NCBI GenBank assembly: GCA_026388365.1
Contig: JAPLJW010000183.1
Coordinates: 1-6,912 of the forward strand
Length of the DNA stretch: 6,912 nucleotides
Reading direction: 5' to 3'
Origin: Deltaproteobacteria bacterium
Lineage (GTDB): Bacteria; Desulfobacterota; Syntrophia; Syntrophales; UBA5619
Shown here: piece by piece, positions 1-5,931 of the stretch
Layout of the letters: the number at the start of each line of letters is the position of its first letter
Numbering within the stretch: the first letter of the stretch is position 1
Program-made: the position numbers and the translations under genes
The notes under the pieces: generated by a model
Database searches by the model: none
Seen by the model: the letters and a program-made list of their open reading frames with translations, nothing else
What the model was told of the DNA's origin: nothing

Positions 1-1
1 C

Positions 2-724
2 GACTATTCCCCGGGGAACCTGACCCTCCACTACTGGATCGGAAAGAGCCAGGCCGCCCTGGCCGAGGGGGAGAGCGGGATCCTCCGGAACGCCCAGATC
101 CTGGGCGCCGCCTGGAACAGCATCCGCCTCTCCGTGATCGTTGCCCTGATCACGGGGACCGCGGGCATCCTGATCGGCTATGCCGTGGTCAAGGGGAGAA
201 AGACCCGGCTTGCGGCCCTGCTGGAACAGGGGTCTTTCCTCCCCTACCTGATTCCGAGTATTGCCTTCGGGGCGATCTACCTGTCGCTCTTCTCCCGGTC
301 CATCGGACCGCTGCCGCCGCTTTACGGGACTTTCGTCCTGCTCGTCATGGTCTGCGTGGCGAAGAACCTCCCCTTCTCGGCCCGGTCCGGGATCTCCTCC
401 ATGATGCAGGTGGCCGGGGAATTGGAGGAGGCGGCGATGATGGCCGGCGCTTCCTGGTTCCGGCGGTTCAGACGGATCATCCTGCCGCTCACGCTGGCCG
501 GGTCCCTCTCGGGTTTCATCCTGGCGTTCATCGCCACGATGCGGGAGCTGTCGCTGATCATCCTGCTCATCACGCCCGAGACCCGGACGCTCACGACCAT
601 GACCTTCCGGTATGTGGAACAAGGGTATTCGCAGTTTGCCGACGCCATCATCCTGCTCATCGTGATCCTGGTCGTTGGGGGAGAGTTTCTGGCAAGACGC
701 ATCGGTAAAAGGGAGATGATTTGA
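2..724 (+). CDS. ABC transporter permease, FbpB-like, 5' truncated by window edge
   Basis: This is the C-terminal part (240 residues visible) of an inner-membrane permease of the binding-protein-dependent transporter family. The reading frame is open from base 2, so the true start lies outside the window; the GTG at 134 is internal. About five hydrophobic segments are visible: one starting near base 120, others near 235-295, 320-355 and 500-590, and a last one before the stop. The EAA loop that docks on the ATPase is clear at 428-487 (EAA, three residues, G, nine residues, I-x-LP). The stop codon is one base before the ATPase start, so the two are co-transcribed and probably form one importer. 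Two-domain permeases of the FbpB/AfuB type, for ferric iron or related substrates, have this kind of C-terminal half. The substrate cannot be read from this fragment, and the binding-protein gene is not in the window. Confidence 0.9.
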   Translation, partial: DYSPGNLTLHYWIGKSQAALAEGESGILRNAQILGAAWNSIRLSVIVALITGTAGILIGYAVVKGRKTRLAALLEQGSFLPYLIPSIAFGAIYLSLFSRSIGPLPPLYGTFVLLVMVCVAKNLPFSARSGISSMMQVAGELEEAAMMAGASWFRRFRRIILPLTLAGSLSGFILAFIATMRELSLIILLITPETRTLTTMTFRYVEQGYSQFADAIILLIVILVVGGEFLARRIGKREMI

Positions 725-725
725 G

Positions 726-1829
726 ATGGCAATGATCGAAATCGAGGGGTTGACAAAACGGTTCGGCGCCGTTAAGGCCGTCGATGACCTGAATCTCGCG
801 GTGGATGCGGGCGAGTTTCTCACGCTCCTGGGGCCGTCGGGGTGCGGAAAGACGACGGTCCTCAGAACGATCGCCGGTCTCGAGTTTCCTGATGCCGGGG
901 AGATCCGGATCGATGGGAAGACCGTCTTCTCCTCGCAGCGGGGTATCTTCGTTCCCCCGGGGGATCGTGGGGTGGGGCTCGTCTTCCAATCCTATGCCCT
1001 CTGGCCCCACATGAATGTCTATCAGAATGTGGCCTTCGGCCTTGAGATTCAGAAGGTGGCTCCGGAGAAGAGGAAGCGGCAGGTCGCCGAGGCGCTTGCC
1101 TATATGCACCTCGAAGAGATGGAGAATCGCTATCCCCAGCAGATGAGCGGCGGCCAGCAGCAGCGTGTCGCCCTCGCCCGGATGCTGGTGGCCGGTCCCG
1201 GGGTCTTTCTCATGGACGAGCCCCTCTCCAACCTGGACGCCAAGCTCCGGATCGAGATGCGGGCAGAGATCAAGCGGCTCCACCGGGAGGCGCGGGCCAC
1301 GACCGTTTATGTGACCCACGACCAGACCGAGGCCCTGACCCTATCCAGTCGGGTGGCCATCATGGACCGGGGGAGACTCGTGCAGGTCGCCCCACCCCGT
1401 GAGATCTACCGCCGGCCGGGGAGCCTCTTCGTGGCCGATTTCATCGGGAGCCCCACAATCAACCTGATCCCCGGGCGGATCGTCCGGAAAAGTGAAGGCA
1501 TTTTCTTCGAGGGGGAGGTGCTGTCGCTTCCGGCGCCGGGGCTTGCGGCCCACGCAGGCGCCGAGGTGACGGCGGCCATCCGCCCGGAAGAGATCCGGAT
1601 TGAAACCGGAGAGAGCGGAGACGCCGTTTCGGGGGAAGTGTATGCGGTCCTCCCCGCCGGGATGGAAACGATCGTCCAGGTCCGCCGGGAAGGCCGGATC
1701 TTCAATATTCGCCTTATGGGGGAGACTCCCCTCGACATCGGGGAGAGGGTATGCATGCAGTTTATCCCCGAGGCGGTCATTTTCTTCCAGGGGACGCAGG
1801 GCGACCGCATCGATACCGGACGGGAATGA
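726..1829 (+). CDS. ABC transporter ATP-binding protein, FbpC/PotA-like
   Basis: This is the 367-residue ATPase that energises the importer whose permease is encoded just upstream. All nucleotide-binding motifs are intact: Walker A GPSGCGKTT at residues 36-44, Q-loop Gln88, signature MSGGQ at 140-144, Walker B ending in Asp164-Glu165, D-loop SNLD at 168-171 and switch His198. About 130 residues follow the ATPase core and fit a TOBE-type regulatory domain, as in FbpC, PotA and MalK relatives. The stretch YALWPHM after the Q-loop is typical of the iron(III), thiamine and aminoethylphosphonate transporters. The start at 726 has a GGGAG ribosome site about ten bases upstream, inside the permease gene; ATG 732 is a possible alternative. 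Family assignment is secure. The transported substrate is inferred only to class level, with ferric iron the most likely. Confidence 0.93.
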   Translation: MAMIEIEGLTKRFGAVKAVDDLNLAVDAGEFLTLLGPSGCGKTTVLRTIAGLEFPDAGEIRIDGKTVFSSQRGIFVPPGDRGVGLVFQSYALWPHMNVYQNVAFGLEIQKVAPEKRKRQVAEALAYMHLEEMENRYPQQMSGGQQQRVALARMLVAGPGVFLMDEPLSNLDAKLRIEMRAEIKRLHREARATTVYVTHDQTEALTLSSRVAIMDRGRLVQVAPPREIYRRPGSLFVADFIGSPTINLIPGRIVRKSEGIFFEGEVLSLPAPGLAAHAGAEVTAAIRPEEIRIETGESGDAVSGEVYAVLPAGMETIVQVRREGRIFNIRLMGETPLDIGERVCMQFIPEAVIFFQGTQGDRIDTGRE

Positions 1830-1862
1830 ATAGGAATGCAATCCGGCTTGAAAACTTTCGAG

Positions 1863-1897
1863 ACGTGATGAAGGCGGCGGCGAGCCTTCCTCCACGT
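1863..1897. terminator. possible bidirectional hairpin between convergent genes
   Basis: The 87-bp gap between the ATPase stop and the acyl-CoA synthetase stop contains an imperfect hairpin. ACGTG (1863-1867) pairs with CACGT (1893-1897), and GAAGGC (1870-1875) pairs with GCCTTC (1884-1889). The loop is eight bases, with a small internal loop between the stems. Its position between convergent genes suits a shared terminator, but no clear T-run follows on either strand. The call is tentative. Confidence 0.3.
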
Positions 1898-1916
1898 GAA
1901 CGATATTCCCGGAGCC

Positions 1917-3620
1917 TTATTTTACCTCCTTCCGCAGGACCTTCTTGTCGATCTTGCCCACGACCGTGAGTGGCAGTTCCTTCCTGATTTCAATGTACTT
2001 CGGCACCTCGTAGGGAGAAAGTCGCTCCCGGGCCATCCTCAGGAGGTCGGCCTTCAGGGTCTCTTCGTCGCCGCCGGAGGGGAAGTCCGGCTTGAGGGTA
2101 ACCACGGCCTTGACGTGTTCCGAGCCGGGACGCTCGGGATTGGGGATGCCGATGATCGCGATCATATCGATCGCCGGATGCTCCACCATGACCTCCTCCA
2201 CCTTCTTGGAAAAGACCTTGAAGCCGCCCACGATGAGCATGTCCTTGGTCCGGTCGACGATCCGCAGGTAGCCCTCCTCGTCCTGGACGGCCACGTCGCC
2301 GGTATGGAGATAACCGTCCGCATCGAAGACCTGCCTGGTTTCATCGGGCTTCTGGTAATAACCGGCCATGACCTGCGGCCCCTTGACGCATATCTCTCCC
2401 GGCTCACCCACCGCCGCCTTCCTGCCCGTTCCCGGATCGACCAGCCTGATGTCGGTATTGATCAGGGGAAGCCCGATGGAACCCAACTTCCGCACTCTCT
2501 TCGAGGGGTTCATGGTGGTCAGGGGCGATGTTTCGGTCATTCCGTACACCTCCAGGAGTTTCCCCCGGCCGACGATCTCCTCCAATTTCCTCTGGGACTC
2601 CTCGGGGAAAGGGGCGGCGGCGGAGATGCAGACCTCCAGGCGGGAGTGGTCCAGTTCCTTGAATCGGGGATTGGCAATGAGCATCTGGAAAAGCGAGGGC
2701 ACATTGACCAGGGCCGTGGGCCGGTACTTGGCCAGTTCCTTGCAGATGTGATCGGTATCCCGGGGATTGGGGATCAGGATCTGCGTCCAGCCCAGGTAGA
2801 TGCAGTTCTCGTTGAAGAAGAGCCCGGCGATATGGAAGAAGGGAAAGCCCGAGAGGGCTAAGCCCTTGCCTTCCTCCCAGCCCAGCCAGGTCTGCACGAT
2901 GACGAGATCGGCGACGGCGTTGCGATGGGTGAGCATGGCGCCTTTGGGGCTGCCGGTGGTCCCGCCGGTGTACTGGATATAGGCGACGTCGTCGGGGGTC
3001 AACGTTACCTTGGGCGGTTCGGCGGAAAATTCCCCTCCCTGGATGACCTTGATCATGTCGGCGACGTATCTTCCCGGCAGAGGGGTAACCTTTCCCTGGG
3101 GTATCTTTTTCAGAAGCCGGCCCAGGACCCTTTTTATCGCCGGGAGGAATCCCCCCACGCTGGTCGTCACCACGACCTTCAGATCGGGAAGATCGGCAAC
3201 GATTCCCGTGAGCCGCGCGGCAAAAATGGCATCGAGGGTCACCAGCCCCCCGGCATTGGAATCCTTGAGCTGGTATTTCATCTCCTCGGCGGACAGAAGG
3301 GGAGAAACGCCGGAAACGACGCACCCCGCCCGGAGGATGCCCATCCAGGCGATGACATATTCCGGTATGTTGGGGAGGTTGATGCCCACCACGTCCCCCT
3401 TCTTGAGTCCCTGCGCCAGAAGCATGTGGGCGAATCGGTTGGCGTAACAATCCAGCTCGGCGAAGGTCACCTCCACCCCCATGAAGGCTAAGGCCGGCTT
3501 GTCGGGGAATTTCTTGAAGATGGGGGCGACCGCATCGACGTAACTCTTCTCCCATTGGACGGGGTCAATGTCGGCCAACCCCGGATCGTAGGATTTCGTC
3601 CAGAATCTCTCCTCGGCCAT
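1917..3620 (-). CDS. long-chain fatty-acid--CoA ligase (AMP-forming acyl-CoA synthetase)
   Basis: This 567-residue protein is a member of the ANL adenylate-forming superfamily. It would activate a fatty or other carboxylic acid with ATP to an acyl-adenylate and then transfer it to CoA, feeding beta-oxidation or lipid synthesis in the cytoplasm. The core motifs are intact: P-loop YTGGTTGSPKG at residues 217-227, YGMTETSP at 359-366, TGD at 440-442, the hinge region DRTKDMLIVGGFKVF at 456-470, and the catalytic lysine of the C-terminal domain in GKIDKK (Lys556). Length is normal for FadD-type ligases. The position after FKVF, usually proline, is serine here. I chose ATG 3620 because GGAG lies eight bases upstream; an adjacent TTG at 3623 would add one residue. 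It has its own strong promoter upstream and converges on the ABC operon. Chain-length preference cannot be told from sequence alone. Confidence 0.93.
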   Translation of the reverse strand: MAEERFWTKSYDPGLADIDPVQWEKSYVDAVAPIFKKFPDKPALAFMGVEVTFAELDCYANRFAHMLLAQGLKKGDVVGINLPNIPEYVIAWMGILRAGCVVSGVSPLLSAEEMKYQLKDSNAGGLVTLDAIFAARLTGIVADLPDLKVVVTTSVGGFLPAIKRVLGRLLKKIPQGKVTPLPGRYVADMIKVIQGGEFSAEPPKVTLTPDDVAYIQYTGGTTGSPKGAMLTHRNAVADLVIVQTWLGWEEGKGLALSGFPFFHIAGLFFNENCIYLGWTQILIPNPRDTDHICKELAKYRPTALVNVPSLFQMLIANPRFKELDHSRLEVCISAAAPFPEESQRKLEEIVGRGKLLEVYGMTETSPLTTMNPSKRVRKLGSIGLPLINTDIRLVDPGTGRKAAVGEPGEICVKGPQVMAGYYQKPDETRQVFDADGYLHTGDVAVQDEEGYLRIVDRTKDMLIVGGFKVFSKKVEEVMVEHPAIDMIAIIGIPNPERPGSEHVKAVVTLKPDFPSGGDEETLKADLLRMARERLSPYEVPKYIEIRKELPLTVVGKIDKKVLRKEVK

Positions 3621-3647
3621 CAACGTTTCTCCTTTCCTTAAAGCAGG

Positions 3648-3661
3648 TCCCTTTTCAGGGA
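3648..3661 (-). promoter_or_regulatory. small GAAA-tetraloop hairpin in the acyl-CoA synthetase leader
   Basis: On the - strand the sequence reads TCCCT-GAAA-AGGGA, a perfect 5-bp stem closed by a GNRA-type loop. It lies in the predicted leader, just upstream of the AGGAAAGGAG ribosome-binding region. It could affect mRNA stability or translation. A chance hairpin is also possible, since 5-bp stems are common. Confidence 0.3.
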
Positions 3662-3758
3662 GCAGGGTTCAGAAAAACCGTATCACACCATTATGAAGAG
3701 AAAACTTTTATGAGCAGGAAAGGCAATAATCGGATAAGCCACCGCTTTCTCCGAGACG

Positions 3759-3787
3759 AGTATAGCGGCCCGGAATGGGGGTGTCAA
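3759..3787 (-). promoter_or_regulatory. near-consensus sigma70 promoter for the acyl-CoA synthetase gene
   Basis: On the - strand the -35 box is exactly TTGACA (3787-3782), the spacer is 17 bp (3781-3765), and the -10 box is TATACT (3764-3759), one mismatch from consensus. Transcription would begin near 3752 and leave a leader of about 130 nt before the ATG at 3620. The promoter lies in the 262-bp gap downstream of the response regulator gene. The synthetase can therefore be expressed independently of the upstream two-component operon, although read-through is possible because no convincing terminator is visible after the regulator stop. Confidence 0.75.
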
Positions 3788-3882
3788 GGCCGAAAGAGGT
3801 CTCCGACGGGCGCCTCAGCCGGCGGAAATGAAAAGCAATTCCCAATCATATTCGCGTCGCCGGTCCGGGGGAGATGACGGGA

Positions 3883-4614
3883 TCAAGGGTGATCGAAGAG
3901 ATATCCGACAGAGCGGAGACTGCGAAAATAGATTGGATTCTGGGGGTCCTCCTCGAAATACTTTCGAAGTCGGACCAGGAAAATATCCACGGTCCGGGTC
4001 GTCGTCACGCCGGAGTAGCCCCATCCGACCTCCAGCAGGATTTTTCGGGTCAGGGGTTTTCCCCGGTTGGCGATGAAGATCTTGAGCAGCCTGACCTCCT
4101 GTTCGGTCAACTGGATGGTTCCCTGCCGGGTCTCCGCCGTCATTGTCGTAAAGTTGATGGTATTGCCGCCAAAACCGTATTGCTTCACCTCCGCCGGGTC
4201 TTCAGACGCGCGGGGGGTTGAATGGTCACGGCCCCAGAGAGATCGGGTCAGCAGGCGTTCGACCCTCAGCAGAAATTCCGAAAGGTTAAAGGGCTTCGCA
4301 AGGTAGTCATCGACGCCGCAGGAGAAGCCTTTGATCCGGTCGTCGGGAGCCCCCTTGGCCGAAAGGATCAGAACGGGAAGCCGCTCGTCCTGCAAGCGGA
4401 TGTGGCGCAGCACGGAGAGGCCGTCCAGGGCGGGGAGCATGATGTCGAGTACAATCAGGTCCGGATTCCAATCCTTCCACATCCGGAGGCCCTCGGTCCC
4501 GCTGCCGGCAATGGCCGTCTCATAGCCCTGCAGCGTGAGATTCAGCGTCAGCCCTTCGGCGATATGGGTGTCATCCTCGACAATCAGGATGCGCTTTTTG
4601 TCAGTTTGTTTCAT
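3883..4614 (-). CDS. OmpR/PhoB-family response regulator
   Basis: This is a 243-residue DNA-binding response regulator, the partner of the kinase encoded just upstream. The N-terminal receiver domain (about 8-122) has the acidic pocket Glu13-Asp14-Asp15, phospho-acceptor Asp57 in VLDIMLP, the Ser85 switch position and conserved Lys107 in AKPF. After a linker of about 25 residues, a winged-helix domain (about 147-240) ends in the family pattern TRTVDIFLVRLRKYFE and SVGYLF. The usual RGVGY reads RSVGY here. The start ATG 4614 has AAAGGA six bases upstream, inside the kinase gene, and the two genes overlap by 14 nt, suggesting translational coupling. It most likely activates or represses sigma70 promoters by binding direct repeats; the 5817-5837 repeat is a candidate target. 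Family assignment is certain. The regulon is unknown. Confidence 0.95.
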   Translation of the reverse strand: MKQTDKKRILIVEDDTHIAEGLTLNLTLQGYETAIAGSGTEGLRMWKDWNPDLIVLDIMLPALDGLSVLRHIRLQDERLPVLILSAKGAPDDRIKGFSCGVDDYLAKPFNLSEFLLRVERLLTRSLWGRDHSTPRASEDPAEVKQYGFGGNTINFTTMTAETRQGTIQLTEQEVRLLKIFIANRGKPLTRKILLEVGWGYSGVTTTRTVDIFLVRLRKYFEEDPQNPIYFRSLRSVGYLFDHP

Positions 4615-5581
4615 TTCTTTTCCTTTCCGTAACCTTTTCCGGAAGGATCAGCGTCAACACGGATCCTTTCCCCACACCGGCACTGTCGGCGACCATCTTC
4701 CCGTTATGAAGTCGGGCGATCTGCTGGACCAGATAAAGGCCGATCCCGCTTCCCCCCACGGGAATTGGACCATCGTGCCGGGCCTGATAGAACTTGCTGA
4801 AGATTCGCTTACGCTCCGCCTGGGCGATGCCGATTCCGTTGTCCCGGAAATGGATCAGCAGAGATTTCTCTTGATTCTCAAAGGTGATGTCGATCCGGGG
4901 TTTCCCGGAGGTGTTGTATTTGATGGCATTCGTCAGGATATTCATGAGGAGCATTTCGAACAGGGAAACGATCACGGGATAAAAGAGAGGACCTTCGGGA
5001 GGCGGGTCCACGCGGATGTCGCAATCGTGGAAAATATGGCGGTTATCGTTGATGAACTGCCGGATCGTTTCCGGAAGGTCAACCGATGTGGGCGCCCCTT
5101 CCCGGAGCCGGCTTTCGATCCGGGCGAGGTTCAGAATGCTGTTGATGTTGGCGGAGAGGCGTTCCACATCCAGGAGCATGAAACCCATGTATTTGAGCTG
5201 CTCCGCCCGGGGCAGGTCGTGTTTCGTGAACGTCTCGAGATAGAGTTTCAGGGATGTCACAGGGGTCTTAAGCTCATGGGTGAAGTTGTTGATGAAGGTA
5301 TGCTGGAGGCGGTAGAGCTGCAGGGTCTTTAAATTGTAGATGAAAATGATGAGGATTCCCACCAGGATGACGCCCACCAGGAGCGACAGAATGAGGATTA
5401 CCACCCAGGTCCGGGCCTCGAAAAACTGATTCGCGTCGAGCTGGTAGCGCCGGATCACCGCATTCAGGTTTTCGCTGACGCTGATGTACCAGTAGATGTA
5501 AAGAAAAAGGGAGATCGCCAGCGCGACGGTGGACAGGACAAAGATAAAAACCGGATGGATGAACCATTTCGCCTGTTTCAT
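4601..5581 (-). CDS. membrane sensor histidine kinase
   Basis: This is a HisKA/HATPase_c sensor kinase of 326 residues from the chosen start. The N-terminus has two membrane spans (about 9-32 and 58-83) around a short outside loop of roughly 25 residues with no recognisable sensor domain. The dimerisation and phosphotransfer helix carries the H-box FTHELKTP with His102. The ATPase domain has the N-box (Asn214 and Asn218), G1 box DNGIG (247-251), F-box FSKFYQ (261-266) and G2 box GGSGIGL (276-282), all intact. I chose ATG 5581 because AAGGA lies six bases upstream and the first span follows directly. ATG 5626 would add 15 residues, but it has only a weak, badly spaced ribosome site and lies inside the palindromic element. 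The gene is first in an operon with the response regulator. The small sensor loop suggests sensing within the membrane or through a partner protein. Confidence 0.93.
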   Translation of the reverse strand: MKQAKWFIHPVFIFVLSTVALAISLFLYIYWYISVSENLNAVIRRYQLDANQFFEARTWVVILILSLLVGVILVGILIIFIYNLKTLQLYRLQHTFINNFTHELKTPVTSLKLYLETFTKHDLPRAEQLKYMGFMLLDVERLSANINSILNLARIESRLREGAPTSVDLPETIRQFINDNRHIFHDCDIRVDPPPEGPLFYPVIVSLFEMLLMNILTNAIKYNTSGKPRIDITFENQEKSLLIHFRDNGIGIAQAERKRIFSKFYQARHDGPIPVGGSGIGLYLVQQIARLHNGKMVADSAGVGKGSVLTLILPEKVTERKRNETN

Positions 5582-5622
5582 TTGCAATCCTTGCGTCCAG
5601 TAGCCATCGTATTGAGGGACAG

Positions 5623-5805
5623 CCATTGGGAAATCGGATCCCGGAAGCGCGCATTGGAGATTTTTCGGGGCACCCTGCCTCCGCAGCGAAGCGCCCGCAA
5701 AGACGATTGTTTGAGCGCGAAGCGCGAGTTTCGTCTTTGCAGCGAAGCGAGGAGGAGCAGGTTTGAAAAATGTCCAGCGCGCGGAGGGATCACGATTCCC
5801 AATGG
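5623..5805. repeat. 183-bp imperfect palindrome (foldback, MITE-like or REP-like element)
   Basis: The left arm and the reverse complement of the right arm match over most of their length. Paired blocks from outside in are CCATTGGGAA (5623-5632) with TTCCCAATGG (5796-5805); TCG (5634-5636) with CGA (5793-5795); GATCCC (5637-5642) with GGGATC (5786-5791); GCGCGC (5647-5652) with its partner (5777-5782); ATTTTTC (5660-5666) with GAAAAAT (5765-5771); CCTGC (5674-5678) with GCAGG (5757-5761); and GCAAAGACGA (5697-5706) with TCGTCTTTGC (5731-5740). The heptamer GCGAAGC occurs three times, at 5686, 5717 and 5742. The flanks GACAG (5618-5622) and GTCAG (5806-5810) could be a decayed target duplication. 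No coding potential is seen. It would form a long hairpin in the kinase mRNA leader. Together with the phased repeat and candidate promoters to its right, it makes up most of the 350-nt gap between the kinase and radical SAM genes. Confidence 0.8.
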
Positions 5806-5816
5806 GTCAGGCCTCC

Positions 5817-5837
5817 TATTGTAAAAGTATTGTAAAA
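5817..5837. promoter_or_regulatory. tandem 10-bp direct repeat with 11-bp period, candidate response regulator operator
   Basis: TATTGTAAAA occurs twice exactly (5817-5826 and 5828-5837), separated by one base, so the copies sit on the same helical face. OmpR/PhoB-family dimers are known to bind head-to-tail repeats of about this period. The site lies between the divergent kinase and radical SAM genes, 94 bp upstream of the latter's start. Assigning it to the neighbouring regulator is inference. Confidence 0.5.
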
Positions 5838-5858
5838 CGGCAACTTACCACTTCACAA
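5829..5858 (-). promoter_or_regulatory. possible promoter for the kinase-regulator operon
   Basis: On the - strand TTGTGA (5858-5853) and TACAAT (5834-5829) are separated by 18 bp and resemble sigma70 -35 and -10 boxes (4/6 and 5/6 matches). The -10 box falls inside the direct repeat, so a bound regulator could control it. A weaker + strand pair, TTGTAA at 5830-5835 and CACAAT at 5854-5859, also 18 bp apart, overlaps it and could serve the radical SAM gene. Both are weak by eye. Confidence 0.35.
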
Positions 5859-5931
5859 TCGCCTGAATATCGACTAACGTGCCCTCCCAAGGCAAGACGG
5901 CCTCATCAACAGCATCTATAAGGAGAATAGC

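Noticed and set aside
657..1319. Open frame of 220 codons on the - strand across the ATPase gene
   Set aside because: It is fully explained as a shadow of the ATPase frame, which has all Walker and signature motifs.
1896..2861. Long open frame of 321 codons on the + strand opposite the acyl-CoA synthetase gene
   Set aside because: It is antisense to a gene with complete ANL motifs, its translation shows no family pattern, and long shadow frames are expected in GC-rich DNA.
3788..3882. Rho-independent terminator after the response regulator
   Set aside because: Only 4-bp stems with large loops are visible there and none is followed by a T-run on the - strand.
4535..5332. Open frame of 265 codons on the + strand opposite the histidine kinase
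   Set aside because: It is a shadow of the kinase gene, whose H, N, G1, F and G2 boxes are all intact.
5623..5805. CRISPR-like array in the repeat-rich intergenic region
   Set aside because: The repeats are inverted arms plus three heptamers, without regular direct repeats of 23-40 bp or unique spacers of uniform length.
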